DNA from: YA12-FULL-51-18 sp041665305
Lineage (GTDB): Bacteria; Elusimicrobiota; Elusimicrobia; Elusimicrobiales; UBA9959
Direction: 5' to 3'
DNA: 43,661 nt
NCBI GenBank assembly: GCA_041665305.1
Contig: JBAYJD010000024.1
Coordinates: 1-43,661 of the forward strand
In this document: positions 24,350 to 32,523 of the stretch, piece by piece
Position numbering within the stretch: position 1 is the first letter of the stretch
How the letters are laid out: the number at the start of each line of letters is the position of its first letter
Made by a program: the position numbers and the translations under genes
Notes under the pieces: model-generated
Database searches by the model: none
What the model saw: only the letters and a program-made list of their open reading frames with translations
Told to the model about the DNA's origin: nothing

Positions 24350-25446
24350 TTCCCGGTCCCGAAAGCATAGACAAGTTTAACATAATTTGCGGCCGCATAA
24401 GCCGCCCCCAGGTCCCGCCAGGCGAGCTCCCTGATCATGCCGGCCTCCGGGAAATCCCGGTCGCAGGACGCAAGATCCGCCACGAATATTATTTCAGCCA
24501 GGAGCCCCGGGGAGCCGGACCCGAGCGTGTGGCCGCGGATGGCGTTCAGCACGCCGCGGTCCTTCACGCCGAATTTGTTTTGCGCAAGATGCGCGCCGAC
24601 GCAAGCGTGCAGCAGCGCCGGGGCTTCGCGCAGGATCTCTTTTAAAGCGGGGACCTTCAGCCGGTTCCTGAGCGCATACCGTTTAAGTTTCACGGGGCCG
24701 AGGTCCCTGGCTACATCGTGCAGCAGGCCGGCGAGGGCAGTTTTCTCCGGATCGGCCCCGTATCTGCCGGCCAGCTCCAGAGCGAGCCGGGTAACGGACA
24801 AAGTGTGGCGAAAACGCCGGGCGGTCATCAGCCCGGCGACCCTCCGGCGCAGGCCGGCCAGATAAAGGCCCCTGCGCGTTATATACCGCGAAACGCCCGG
24901 GAACAGACCCTGCCGGGCCGTCCCGGAAAAAAGACCGGTTTTAAGCTCGGTGGACGCGGTCAGGGGAAAAGAGCCCTTAAGCCTTAGGTACGGCAGGCCG
25001 CGCGGATTTTTAAACGAAAACCCCTCTCGCGCCCCTACCACCAGACGGGCGCAGGCCAGGATGCGGTCGTAATGTTTCCAGCGGTGGAACGTTTCAAGGC
25101 AATCGGAACCCATTAGAAAATAAAGTTCCGAATCCGGATGCTTTTTTTTAAAAAAAGCCGTCGTCCGCCAGGTATAAGTGAGCCGGCCGCGTTCGAATTC
25201 ATAAGGGTGTATCTGCACGCGCTTATCGCGCGCCAGGCGCGCGGACTTAAACCCGGCACGGAGCATCGCCGCGCGGTCGCCGAACGGGGCGCAGGGCGCG
25301 GCCTTGAACGGGGACCGGAACCCGGGCACCACATAAAGCACGGCGGGGTCCAGCTCCGCCAGAGCGGCGCGGATAAGCTCAAAATGCCCCTTATGAGGAG
25401 GGTCGAAAGTTCCGCCGTAAATGATTATTCTTTGCCGGGTTTTCAT
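24292..25446 (-). CDS. nadD: NadD-YqeK fusion: nicotinate-nucleotide adenylyltransferase plus HD hydrolase
   Basis: The N-terminal domain (about 1-185) is NadD, which makes nicotinate adenine dinucleotide for NAD synthesis: GGTFDPPHKGH (residues 11-21) is the class I nucleotidyltransferase H-x-G-H loop, with YVVPGFRSPFK and FLMGSDCLETF as other hallmarks. The C-terminal part (about 205-375) is a YqeK-like HD domain with FRHTLSVTRLALELA, LAGLLHDVARD and HACVGAHLAQNKFG, which in YqeK hydrolyses Ap4A and similar dinucleotides. The gene order nadD-yqeK-rsfS is common, and here the first two genes are fused. There is no visible Shine-Dalgarno; a perfect 20-bp palindrome lies 11 bp upstream of the ATG. 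Confidence 0.92.
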   Translation of the reverse strand: MKTRQRIIIYGGTFDPPHKGHFELIRAALAELDPAVLYVVPGFRSPFKAAPCAPFGDRAAMLRAGFKSARLARDKRVQIHPYEFERGRLTYTWRTTAFFKKKHPDSELYFLMGSDCLETFHRWKHYDRILACARLVVGAREGFSFKNPRGLPYLRLKGSFPLTASTELKTGLFSGTARQGLFPGVSRYITRRGLYLAGLRRRVAGLMTARRFRHTLSVTRLALELAGRYGADPEKTALAGLLHDVARDLGPVKLKRYALRNRLKVPALKEILREAPALLHACVGAHLAQNKFGVKDRGVLNAIRGHTLGSGSPGLLAEIIFVADLASCDRDFPEAGMIRELAWRDLGAAYAAANYVKLVYAFGTGKWIHPGGINIWNSLSGKDN

Positions 25447-25457
25447 TAAAAATTTTT

Positions 25458-25477
25458 GCGATAAAAATTTTTATCGC
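25458..25477. promoter_or_regulatory. Perfect 20-bp palindrome upstream of nadD
   Basis: GCGATAAAAA / TTTTTATCGC is a perfect palindrome 11 bp upstream of the nadD start codon. It may be an operator or an mRNA hairpin that covers the translation start. It is too AT-rich at its centre for a standard terminator. Confidence 0.55.
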
Positions 25478-25540
25478 GCGTTTAACGGCTCCCGGCGCCC
25501 GGGACACGCCGTGTCAGGTCCGCTCCTTCCCTATCCGCCG

Positions 25541-25594
25541 GCCGCCTGAACGGCGGCGTTTTATAGTATAATATACTTCGAATTATCTTCTCAA
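25541..25594 (-). promoter_or_regulatory. Promoter and leader hairpin of the nadD operon
   Basis: On the minus strand: -35 TTGAGA (25589-25594), 18-bp spacer, -10 TATACT (25565-25570). The leader then holds a GCCGCC / GGCGGC hairpin (25541-25557). The plus strand reads TATAAT at 25567-25572, overlapping the same -10, so the region may be a divergent promoter for the gene at 25661; its -35 is poor. In 25447-25660 I see no gene. Confidence 0.6.
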
Positions 25595-25660
25595 TGATTC
25601 CGCACGGACGCGCCGCGGCGAAGCCTCCGGCGCCTCAACGAACAGAAACGACCATTCGAT

Positions 25661-26428
25661 ATGAGCGACAAAAGAAACAACTGCATAATACTGATGGTGG
25701 AAGCCCCGACCCCGGAGAACGTAGACGCCGGACTGAAGGCCGCTTTCGGCGAGGAACGCGCCTCGCACATCAACCTGGACCTTCTCCAGAACGCCTATAA
25801 ACTGGCCAAGAATTTTTCCAATTCCATGCTGCTCCTGTCTTTCGCGCCTTCGCAGCGGCACCCCGACCTGACCTGGCTGGATATAGAAGATCCCGGCTTC
25901 CTGGAGGCCAAACGCAAAAACCCGGAAGGCAGGATCCTGGACGCGTTCAAGCTGGCTTTCAACACCGGCGCTAAAAAAGCCCTTCTTTTGAGCCACCTTT
26001 CCCCGAAGGTGCCCGCCGAATGGCTGTCCCAGACCTTCGACTCCATAAACGAGAAGACCATAGCGCTCGGCCTGAACGACGACAAGTCCGTCTATATCGC
26101 GGGCCTGACGCTCAACAACCTTAAGCTCCTGGAAGGATTGTCTTTTTCCTCGCCCAAGATCTCCGAAGACCTGGCGGAAAAAGCTAAAAAGAACAAGCTC
26201 TCCGTCTTCGCCCTGCCCGAATCATTCGCCGTGAAAAGCGAGGAGACCCTTCGCAAGTGGCTGGACGCCAGGGAAGCCGCTCCCTCGCCCTTCCTGAAAC
26301 TTCCGGACGCGGCTCCGGCGCCCGCGGCGCAGACGGCCTCCAGACAGGAAGAAAAAAAGCACTCGCGGCGCGGGCACAAAAACCCGCTCCAGCAGCCGGC
26401 CCTGCCGGATCCGGAACAAAAGCTTTAA
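25661..26428 (+). CDS. DUF2064-like protein (divergent nucleotidyl/glycosyltransferase-fold)
   Basis: The 255-aa protein follows the layout of DUF2064/TIGR04282 (GT-A-like) proteins: NNCIILMVEAPTPENVDAGLK at the N-terminus (where the family has LLLFAKAPVPGRVKTRL), AFKLAFNTGAKKALLLSHLSP in the middle, and LGLNDDKSVYIAGL where the family has a DGGYYLIGL motif. Several family Asp/Gly residues are replaced, so activity is doubtful. The last about 50 residues are a Pro/Ala/Lys-rich disordered tail. It lies 68 bp before the TldE gene and probably shares its transcript. The family assignment is moderate; the function is unknown. Confidence 0.7.
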   Translation: MSDKRNNCIILMVEAPTPENVDAGLKAAFGEERASHINLDLLQNAYKLAKNFSNSMLLLSFAPSQRHPDLTWLDIEDPGFLEAKRKNPEGRILDAFKLAFNTGAKKALLLSHLSPKVPAEWLSQTFDSINEKTIALGLNDDKSVYIAGLTLNNLKLLEGLSFSSPKISEDLAEKAKKNKLSVFALPESFAVKSEETLRKWLDAREAAPSPFLKLPDAAPAPAAQTASRQEEKKHSRRGHKNPLQQPALPDPEQKL

Positions 26429-26496
26429 AACCGCGGGGGAACAGAACGGGCTCCCGATCCGCATCCCCGTACCATTCCCCGCCGGAGACAGCGAAC

Positions 26497-27825
26497 ATGC
26501 AAAACCATAAAACCATCTGCGAAAGAATAATGCGCCTTGCCGGGAGGATCCGGGCGGAAGCGATCATAACCTCCGTAAATTCGTCCCTTACGCGCTTCGC
26601 CGACAATGTTATTTCCCAGAATGTTTCAAACGCCTCCACCGAGATCTCGGTGCGCGTGCTGGAGAACGGCCGCGTCACGCGGTTCTCCCTGAACCAGCCT
26701 TCGGAATCCGCCCTTAAAACGGCTTTCGCGGCGGCCCTAGCCGCGCTCAGGACCCAGAAAAAAGATCCCCGGCTTATGCCGCTTCCGGAACCGGGGCCGT
26801 CAATCGAAAGCACAAAACTGTACTTCCACGGCACGGCCGCCATGCCGCCGAAGGACAGGGCCGCGCGGGTCGCCGCGGTAATAAAAAAATGCAGAAAAGC
26901 CGGCGCCGTCGCTTACGGCGCCTATGAAACCGGCTCTACGGCGGTCACCGTCGCCAACAGCCTGGGCGTACGCGCCTTTCATAAGGAGAGTTCCGCCGTT
27001 TACAGCGTCACCGTCCGCGACAAGGACGGTTTCGGCTGGGCGGAGGCCCCCGCTTTCGACGCCGGAGAAATAGATTTCGACCGCCTGGACCGTACTGCGA
27101 TGGAAAAAGCGCGGCTCTCCCGGGCTCCACGGAGCATAAAACCCGGGCCGTACACGGTGATCCTCGAACCCGCCGCGGCGGCGGACCTTCTGTTCTATCT
27201 AGGCTTCTACGGTTTCGGCGCGCAATTTTATCAGGAAGGGCAAAGTTTCGTCTCAGGCAAGCTCGGCAGGAAGGTAATGAGCCCTGAAATAACCCTGGAG
27301 GACGACGCCCTCGGCGGTTTAAGCGCCGGTATGCCCTTCGATTATGAAGGCCTGCCCAGGCAAAAAGTGACGCTCATCGAGTCCGGCGTGGCGCGGGCCG
27401 TGGCGCACGACCGAAAAACCGCCGCAAGGGCGGGAACAAGGACGACCGGGCACGCGCTGCCGCCTCCCAACACTTACGGTCCGGTCCCCATAAACCTGTC
27501 GCTCGCAAAAGGCTCCGTTTCCCTGAAGGAAATGATAAGGAACACGGAACGCGGCATCCTGGTTACGAATTTCCATTATACGAACCTGTTAAAGCCGCTG
27601 ACGGTAGAAATTACCGGCATGACCAGGAACGGCACCTTTATGATCAAGAACGGCCGCATAGCCTACCCCGTCAGGAATATGCGCTTTACGGAGAGCGCCG
27701 TGGAGGCTTTCAACAGAATAGAGGCCGTAGGGGATAAACAGGAAGCCTTCATCCAATGGGGGCGGGTGGCGGCGCCCGCGCTCAAGATCCGGGGGTTTAA
27801 TTTTTCCTCGTCCACCGAGTTTTAA
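26497..27825 (+). CDS. pmbA: TldE/PmbA, inactive partner of the TldD metalloprotease
   Basis: TldE/PmbA pairs with TldD in a heterodimeric protease that trims peptides such as microcin precursors. I place the start at the ATG at 26497 (442 aa), because it has GGAG about 10 bases upstream and begins the family's N-terminal helix (MQNHKTICERIMRLAGR); the frame is open 80 codons further upstream only as a shadow of the previous gene. Family features: TSVNSSLTRFADNVISQNVS at the N-terminus, and HDRKTAARAGTRTTGHALPPP and ILVTNFHYTNLLKPLT in the C-terminal barrel. It has no HExxxH, as expected for TldE. tldD follows after 24 bp. Confidence 0.92.
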   Translation: MQNHKTICERIMRLAGRIRAEAIITSVNSSLTRFADNVISQNVSNASTEISVRVLENGRVTRFSLNQPSESALKTAFAAALAALRTQKKDPRLMPLPEPGPSIESTKLYFHGTAAMPPKDRAARVAAVIKKCRKAGAVAYGAYETGSTAVTVANSLGVRAFHKESSAVYSVTVRDKDGFGWAEAPAFDAGEIDFDRLDRTAMEKARLSRAPRSIKPGPYTVILEPAAAADLLFYLGFYGFGAQFYQEGQSFVSGKLGRKVMSPEITLEDDALGGLSAGMPFDYEGLPRQKVTLIESGVARAVAHDRKTAARAGTRTTGHALPPPNTYGPVPINLSLAKGSVSLKEMIRNTERGILVTNFHYTNLLKPLTVEITGMTRNGTFMIKNGRIAYPVRNMRFTESAVEAFNRIEAVGDKQEAFIQWGRVAAPALKIRGFNFSSSTEF

Positions 27826-27849
27826 AATTATTAATCGAAGGAGCCGCAA

Positions 27850-29295
27850 ATGTTCAGTTTCGCTAAAAAAGCCGTTGAAATAGCGGAGAAAAACAAAGCC
27901 GCTTTCGGCGATATACGGATCATAGAGACCCGGCGCCAGACCCTCAGCGTAAAGAACGGCGAGATCGGCGCGCTGAACGACTCCGTAACGCTCGGTTTCG
28001 GGGTCCGCATCCTTTTTGCCGGCGCGTGGGGTTTCGCTTCCAGCGACATCATGACCTCCCGCGAAGCAGAGCGCGTGACAAAACTCGCCCTTTGCATCGC
28101 AAAAGCCGGCTCTTCGTTAAAAGAGCGGGCCGTGCGCCTGGCGCCGGAGCCGGCCTATCAGGATTTCTGGCAGACTCCTTTTATAACGGACCCGTTCTCG
28201 GTCCCGCAGGAGAAGAAACTGGACCTGCTTTTCGCCGTGGAAAAGGTCCTGAGAAAGGACCACAAGGTCAGGTCCTCGGTCGCCAACATGACTTTTATCA
28301 GGGAGCACCAGTGGCACATGACCACGGAAGGGTCTCGGATCGAGCAGGTGCTGCTTTCAAGCGGCGCAGGCTGCCTGGCCACGGCCGTGGACAAAGGGTC
28401 CATCCAGAACCGGTCCTACCCCTCCTCGCACGGAGGGCAGACGCTCTCCATGGGTTATGAACTCATTGAAAACCTTCGCCTCCTGGAGAACGCCGAGCGC
28501 GTCCGCGAAGAAGCCGTAGCCCTCCTGACCGCCCCCGCCTGCCCGGGCGGGAATAAAGACCTGATCATTTACGGGAACCAACTGGCCATGCAGATCCATG
28601 AGTCCGTAGGGCACGCTTCTGAATTGGACAGGGTGCTGGGCTATGAGGAATCCTTCGCCGGGTCAAGCTTCGCTACCACCGAAAAGCTGGGCAAGTTCCG
28701 TTACGGCTCTCCGTTAGTTAACCTGATGGCCGACGCCACCCTGCCCGGCGGCCTGGCGACCGCCGGCTATGACGACGACGCCGTCAAAGCCCAGCGCTGG
28801 CATATAGTCAAGGACGGTATCCTGAGCGGCTACATGACCAACCGGGAGTTTGCCGGGCGCATCGGCCGGGACCGGAGCTGGGGGTCCTGCAGGGCCGACG
28901 GCTACGGCAACATCCCGATAACCCGTATCTGCAACCTGAGCCTTATGCCTGGCGGGATACCTTATGAAGACCTTATAAGGGACACCAAAGACGGCATTAT
29001 AATGGAGAACAACAAGTCCTGGAGCATAGACCAGAAACGCCTGAATTTCCAGTTCGGGTGCGAAGCGGGCTGGCTGGTCAGGAACGGTAAAAAAACAACC
29101 CTGGTGAAGAACCCAACCTATCAGGGCATTACCCCGCAATTCTGGAATTCCTGCGACGCCATAGCGGACGAAGATTCCTGGCGCCTGTGGAGCGTAACCA
29201 ACTGCGGCAAGGGCCAGCCCGGGCAGACGGCGATGATGAGCCACGCAAGCAGCCCCGCCCGCTTCAGGAAGGTTAAAATAGGCGTAAAGGCGTAA
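27850..29295 (+). CDS. tldD: TldD metalloprotease
   Basis: The 481-aa protein contains the TldD zinc site HESVGHASELD (H-E-x3-H followed by E) in MQIHESVGH, which marks it as the catalytic subunit. Other features are GFGVRILFAGAWGFASSDIM near the N-terminus and GYMTNREFAGRIG, then RADGYGNIPITRICNLSLMP in the C-terminal domain. The length agrees with the family (about 480). It starts 24 bp after tldE with an AAGGAG site 7 bases upstream. It should act as TldD/TldE on unfolded or modified peptides in the cytoplasm. No obvious peptide substrate gene is next to it. Confidence 0.95.
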   Translation: MFSFAKKAVEIAEKNKAAFGDIRIIETRRQTLSVKNGEIGALNDSVTLGFGVRILFAGAWGFASSDIMTSREAERVTKLALCIAKAGSSLKERAVRLAPEPAYQDFWQTPFITDPFSVPQEKKLDLLFAVEKVLRKDHKVRSSVANMTFIREHQWHMTTEGSRIEQVLLSSGAGCLATAVDKGSIQNRSYPSSHGGQTLSMGYELIENLRLLENAERVREEAVALLTAPACPGGNKDLIIYGNQLAMQIHESVGHASELDRVLGYEESFAGSSFATTEKLGKFRYGSPLVNLMADATLPGGLATAGYDDDAVKAQRWHIVKDGILSGYMTNREFAGRIGRDRSWGSCRADGYGNIPITRICNLSLMPGGIPYEDLIRDTKDGIIMENNKSWSIDQKRLNFQFGCEAGWLVRNGKKTTLVKNPTYQGITPQFWNSCDAIADEDSWRLWSVTNCGKGQPGQTAMMSHASSPARFRKVKIGVKA

Positions 29296-29370
29296 AACGG
29301 AGCGGCGGCATGAGCTGGTCCCATATCTTTATTATCCTTAAGATGCCGCTGTTTTTCGCCGCCGCAACCC

Positions 29371-29399
29371 TTGACTTAACGGGCCAAAAAAATTATCAT
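29371..29399 (+). promoter_or_regulatory. Sigma70-type promoter of dnaA
   Basis: -35 TTGACT (29371-29376), 17-bp spacer, -10 TATCAT (29394-29399). The start would be near 29406, which gives a leader of about 160 nt that includes the AT-rich region and both DnaA boxes, so DnaA could repress its own gene. Confidence 0.7.
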
Positions 29400-29573
29400 T
29401 ATTAAGGGTTCTAATGCGCGCGATAAGATTTAACAATTATTTAACATCTTCCCATGGCAACTTGTTTATTAAAAAATATAAAAACAGTTATTAACAAAAA
29501 AACGGCTTATTTTTTAAACACTTTTTTGGTTTTGGTATATTCTACTAACAGTTGTGGATAGATTGTGGATAAC
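29400..29573 (+). other. Candidate replication origin (oriC) with two DnaA boxes
   Basis: An AT-rich stretch (29400-29550, with runs of A and T such as TTTAACAATTATTTAAC) ends at two DnaA boxes in the same orientation: TGTGGATAG (29553-29561) and the perfect TGTGGATAA (29565-29573), 12 bp apart. The second covers the GTG start codon of dnaA. Position upstream of dnaA-dnaN-gyrB-gyrA is the classical bacterial origin context. Only two clear boxes are seen, so other sites may lie elsewhere or be degenerate. Confidence 0.7.
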
Positions 29574-30947
29574 TCCCAGGATATTAAAGAAATCTGGCCG
29601 GAAATATTAAAAAAACTTGAAGGCGAAATAGGCCTTGACGCGGTGGATCTTTGGCTTAAACCGATCAAACCGCTGGTCATGGAAACCGACAGCCTTAAAC
29701 TGGAAGTTCCGGACCCGGTCATATATAAAACCGTCAAAGACAGGTATGAGGAACAGATAATAAAAACAGCCCTCTCTATCACCGGCAGGATGTTGACCGT
29801 CAATTATTCCCTTTCCCTCGCTTCGAGCGAACCTAAACCGGCGCCTAAAATAGAGGCCGTCCGGGAGGAACCGAGGAACCGCATCCCCGGCATGGGCCAG
29901 ACCCCGGCCTTCGCCTTTAACCCTAACTACACCTTTGAAACCTTTATAGAGGGCGCCTCCAACCGGTTCGCTTACGCGTCGGCGGTGGGCGTTTCCCAGA
30001 ACCCGGGGAAATCCAACCCGTTCTTCATCTACAGCGCCCCTGGCCTGGGAAAAACGCACCTGTTGCACGGCATAGCCAACGAGATGCTGAAAACAAATCC
30101 CTCCGCCCGCATCATCTATACCGCCAGCGAAAATTTCGTCAACGAATATATCGAGACGCTTCAGAACAAAACCCCGGAAACCTTCCGTAAAAAATACCGC
30201 AGACTCGACTGCCTGCTGCTGGACGACATCCAGTTCCTCGGCGGCAAAGACCGCAGCGAAGAAGAGTTCTTTTATACCTTCAACTCCCTTTTTGAATCCA
30301 AGAAACAGATCGTGGTAACTTCCGACAGGCCGCCCAAAGACCTGTCGTTAAGCCAGCGCCTGGTCTCCCGTTTTCTTTCCGGCCTCGCCGTCGACATCAA
30401 AATGCCCGACCTGGAGACCCGCATAGCGATCCTGCGGCAGAAAAAAGAATTCCATAAATATATCATCCCGGACGATGTCATCTCCTTTATAGCCGAGCAT
30501 GTTAAAAAGAACATCCGCGAACTGGAAGGCTGCCTTATAACCGTGGGAAATTACTGCACCAACATGCGCACCCAGCCCACCATAGACATCGTCAAGGAGA
30601 TCATAAAGGATTATATTTCCCCCGGGGACCAGGACGACAGCAGGATCAACATAGACCTTATCAAAACCGTGGTGGCGGACAAATATAACCTGGACCTGAA
30701 AGATTTTAAATCTCCGCGCAGGAACGAAGCCATAGCTTTCCCGCGCCAGGTGGCGATGTTCCTGGCCTGCGACCTTACCGAACTGTCGCTGCCGGAGATC
30801 GGCGCCGCGTTCAACAGGGACCACACCACGGTCATGTTCGCGAGGGATAAAATGAAACAACTGGTCCATTCCGATCCTTATTTTAACGAACTAATAAACC
30901 TGTTGATATCCAAGATAAAAGCTGTCAATAACTCTTCTAACCAGTAA
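29565..30947 (+). CDS. dnaA: Chromosomal replication initiator DnaA
   Basis: The 460-aa DnaA opens the origin. Domains: I (about 1-80), short linker II, AAA+ domain III (about 115-335) and DNA-binding domain IV (about 350-460). Motifs: Walker A region FFIYSAPGLGKTHLLHG, Walker B LLLDDIQFLGGKDRSEEEF, sensor 1 QIVVTSDRPPKDL, and domain IV signature FNRDHTTVMFARDKM. The Walker A begins with Ser-Ala-Pro where most DnaA proteins have Gly-Gly-Val/Ser. The GTG start codon lies inside a perfect DnaA box, and there is no visible ribosome site upstream. Start choice rests on the conserved domain I beginning just after it. Confidence 0.97.
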   Translation: MDNSQDIKEIWPEILKKLEGEIGLDAVDLWLKPIKPLVMETDSLKLEVPDPVIYKTVKDRYEEQIIKTALSITGRMLTVNYSLSLASSEPKPAPKIEAVREEPRNRIPGMGQTPAFAFNPNYTFETFIEGASNRFAYASAVGVSQNPGKSNPFFIYSAPGLGKTHLLHGIANEMLKTNPSARIIYTASENFVNEYIETLQNKTPETFRKKYRRLDCLLLDDIQFLGGKDRSEEEFFYTFNSLFESKKQIVVTSDRPPKDLSLSQRLVSRFLSGLAVDIKMPDLETRIAILRQKKEFHKYIIPDDVISFIAEHVKKNIRELEGCLITVGNYCTNMRTQPTIDIVKEIIKDYISPGDQDDSRINIDLIKTVVADKYNLDLKDFKSPRRNEAIAFPRQVAMFLACDLTELSLPEIGAAFNRDHTTVMFARDKMKQLVHSDPYFNELINLLISKIKAVNNSSNQ

Positions 30948-31013
30948 AAAACCCGTGGTTTTGGGGAAGGTATCAGTTATTTTTTTTCACATGTTAGCGG
31001 TTTTCCGCAAATG

Positions 31014-31031
31014 GGACTAACAGGACTAACA
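31014..31031 (+). repeat. Tandem 9-bp repeat in the dnaA-dnaN gap
   Basis: GGACTAACA is present twice back to back (31014-31022, 31023-31031), just before a TATAAA -10-like box (31033-31038). The gap between dnaA and dnaN has no gene. Confidence 0.5.
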
Positions 31032-31065
31032 TTATAAACAACCACTCTTATAGACGGAGAATATG

Positions 31066-32181
31066 ATGAAGATAAATAGTAACAGGGAAAATCTCGTAAA
31101 AGGCCTCCAGACCATCCAGGCAGGGGTGTCGTCTAAAACGGGCACCATCCCGATCCTGCAGAATTTTTTAATGGAAACGGAGGACCGGGGGCTCAAAGTG
31201 GTGTTTACGGACCTGGAAATGGCGGTAAAACACCATATTAATGTGGATGTTAAAACCGAAGGCAGCATCACCATCCCCATAAAAAAATTCATGGAGATCA
31301 TACAAACCCTGGGCGGCGACGCCGAGATCTCTATTTCCGCGGACGATTCCAACAGGGTTTCCGTGAACAGCGGTAAATCCAAATTCAAGCTCAGCGGAGC
31401 GCCTAAAAACGATTATCCGGTCGTTCCCGACCTGGATGAAACCAACTCCTTCAGGATCCCCGCGGGAACGCTCGCCTCGCTGATAAGCGGCACTATTTTT
31501 TCCGCCTCCACCGAAGACGACAGGCATTTCCTTAACGGGCTCCTCTGGAAGTACGAGAAAGGGAGTTTTTCGGTGGTAGCCACCGACGGCCGGCGGCTGG
31601 CGCTCGGCTCCACCGAGAAGGTCGAGATAAAGAAAGACTTTAAGGTGATCGTCCCCTCCAAGATCCTGAACGAACTCGTTAAGTTCATAAAGACGGCGGA
31701 TCTGGAGGAGAAAGAAGAGGTCGTGGTGGGGCTTTCCTCGAACCAGATAGGTTTTAAGATAGGCAAAACGGTTTTTATCTCGCGCCTGATAGAGGGGAAT
31801 TTCCCGGCTTACGAACAGATCATCCCCAGGACCAAGGAAATTTCCGTGGAGATGAACACCCCTAAACTTGCGGCCGTGACCAAAAGGGCCGCCATCTGTT
31901 CGAACGAACGCAACGGGGCCGTAAAATACACTTTTAAACCCGGTCTGGTCGTGGTCAATTCCTCCTCTCAGAACATGGATTTCGAGGACGAGATAGAAAG
32001 CGACTATAAAGGGAAGGAATTCCAGGTCAGTTTTAATCCCAAGTTCGTGCTTGATATACTTAAAATTTTCGGGGAAAAGAACATTATCATGGATTTCAAC
32101 TCCCCGGCCACGCCCGTCCTGGCCCGGATGCCGGGAAGCGGCGACTTTACATACATCGTGATGCCGCTGAGAACACAGTGA
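31066..32181 (+). CDS. dnaN: DNA polymerase III sliding clamp, beta subunit
   Basis: The beta clamp encircles DNA and holds the replicative polymerase. The protein (371 aa) has the three-fold clamp repeat, with typical pieces such as GTIPILQNFLMETED, ATDGRRLALGS and FKIGKTVFISRLIEGNFPAYEQIIP, and the C-terminal VLARMPGSGDFTYIVMPLRTQ (the family ends in MPMR/MPLRL). Two ATGs are adjacent (31063 and 31066); GGAG is 6 bases from the second, which I prefer. Its stop overlaps the ATG of the next gene (TGATG), so the two are translationally coupled. Confidence 0.97.
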   Translation: MKINSNRENLVKGLQTIQAGVSSKTGTIPILQNFLMETEDRGLKVVFTDLEMAVKHHINVDVKTEGSITIPIKKFMEIIQTLGGDAEISISADDSNRVSVNSGKSKFKLSGAPKNDYPVVPDLDETNSFRIPAGTLASLISGTIFSASTEDDRHFLNGLLWKYEKGSFSVVATDGRRLALGSTEKVEIKKDFKVIVPSKILNELVKFIKTADLEEKEEVVVGLSSNQIGFKIGKTVFISRLIEGNFPAYEQIIPRTKEISVEMNTPKLAAVTKRAAICSNERNGAVKYTFKPGLVVVNSSSQNMDFEDEIESDYKGKEFQVSFNPKFVLDILKIFGEKNIIMDFNSPATPVLARMPGSGDFTYIVMPLRTQ

Positions 32182-32486
32182 TGTTTTTAACAAAAAAAAC
32201 CTCCAACTGGACCAATATAGGCTATATCCGGACCTCCTGGAAAACCCTCGGCGGAATAGTTCCCGAAAGGCTTGTGATCCTTGACGCCGTATGGAAAAAA
32301 GAAACGGGGCGGCTTGGGGATCATTGCGAGCTTCTCGGGGTCGATAAGGGGTATATAGTCGTGAGGGCCGGTTCCTCGGTGGCGTATAACGAGCTTTTTA
32401 TGCGCAGCAAACAGATCTTAAGGGGTCTTAACAAATATTTTTCCAAGCCGTGGCTTAAGGGGATAAGGTCGGCCTCCGAGATCTGA
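32181..32486 (+). CDS. DciA-like (DUF721) protein, predicted helicase loader
   Basis: The 101-aa protein fits DUF721/DciA: ETGRLGDHCELLGVDKGYIVVRAG, then SSVAYNELFMRSKQILRGLNKYF, matching the family pattern of a G-x-L-V-V-x-V-x-S-S-x-W-x-x-EL strand-helix unit. DciA interacts with the DnaB helicase in bacteria lacking DnaC/DnaI; the family role is known, its action here is inference. The ATG at 32181 overlaps the dnaN stop. It occupies the place where recF is often found. gyrB follows after 37 bp. Confidence 0.8.
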   Translation: MFLTKKTSNWTNIGYIRTSWKTLGGIVPERLVILDAVWKKETGRLGDHCELLGVDKGYIVVRAGSSVAYNELFMRSKQILRGLNKYFSKPWLKGIRSASEI

Positions 32487-32523
32487 GAAAACGGATTTTC
32501 GCATCGAACAGGAGAACAAGTGT

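Noticed and set aside
29310..29405. A 31-codon ORF (MSWSHIFIILKMPLFF...) between tldD and oriC with a GGAG upstream
   Set aside because: It ends just after the -10 box of the dnaA promoter, is very short, and has no recognisable homology. The promoter reading explains the sequence better.
29538..29561. DnaA-trio-like element (CTACTA) beside the DnaA boxes
   Set aside because: The triplets next to the box read TAG TAG on the strand leading away from the box, and I could not show that this has the polarity of known DnaA trios, with only two triplets present.
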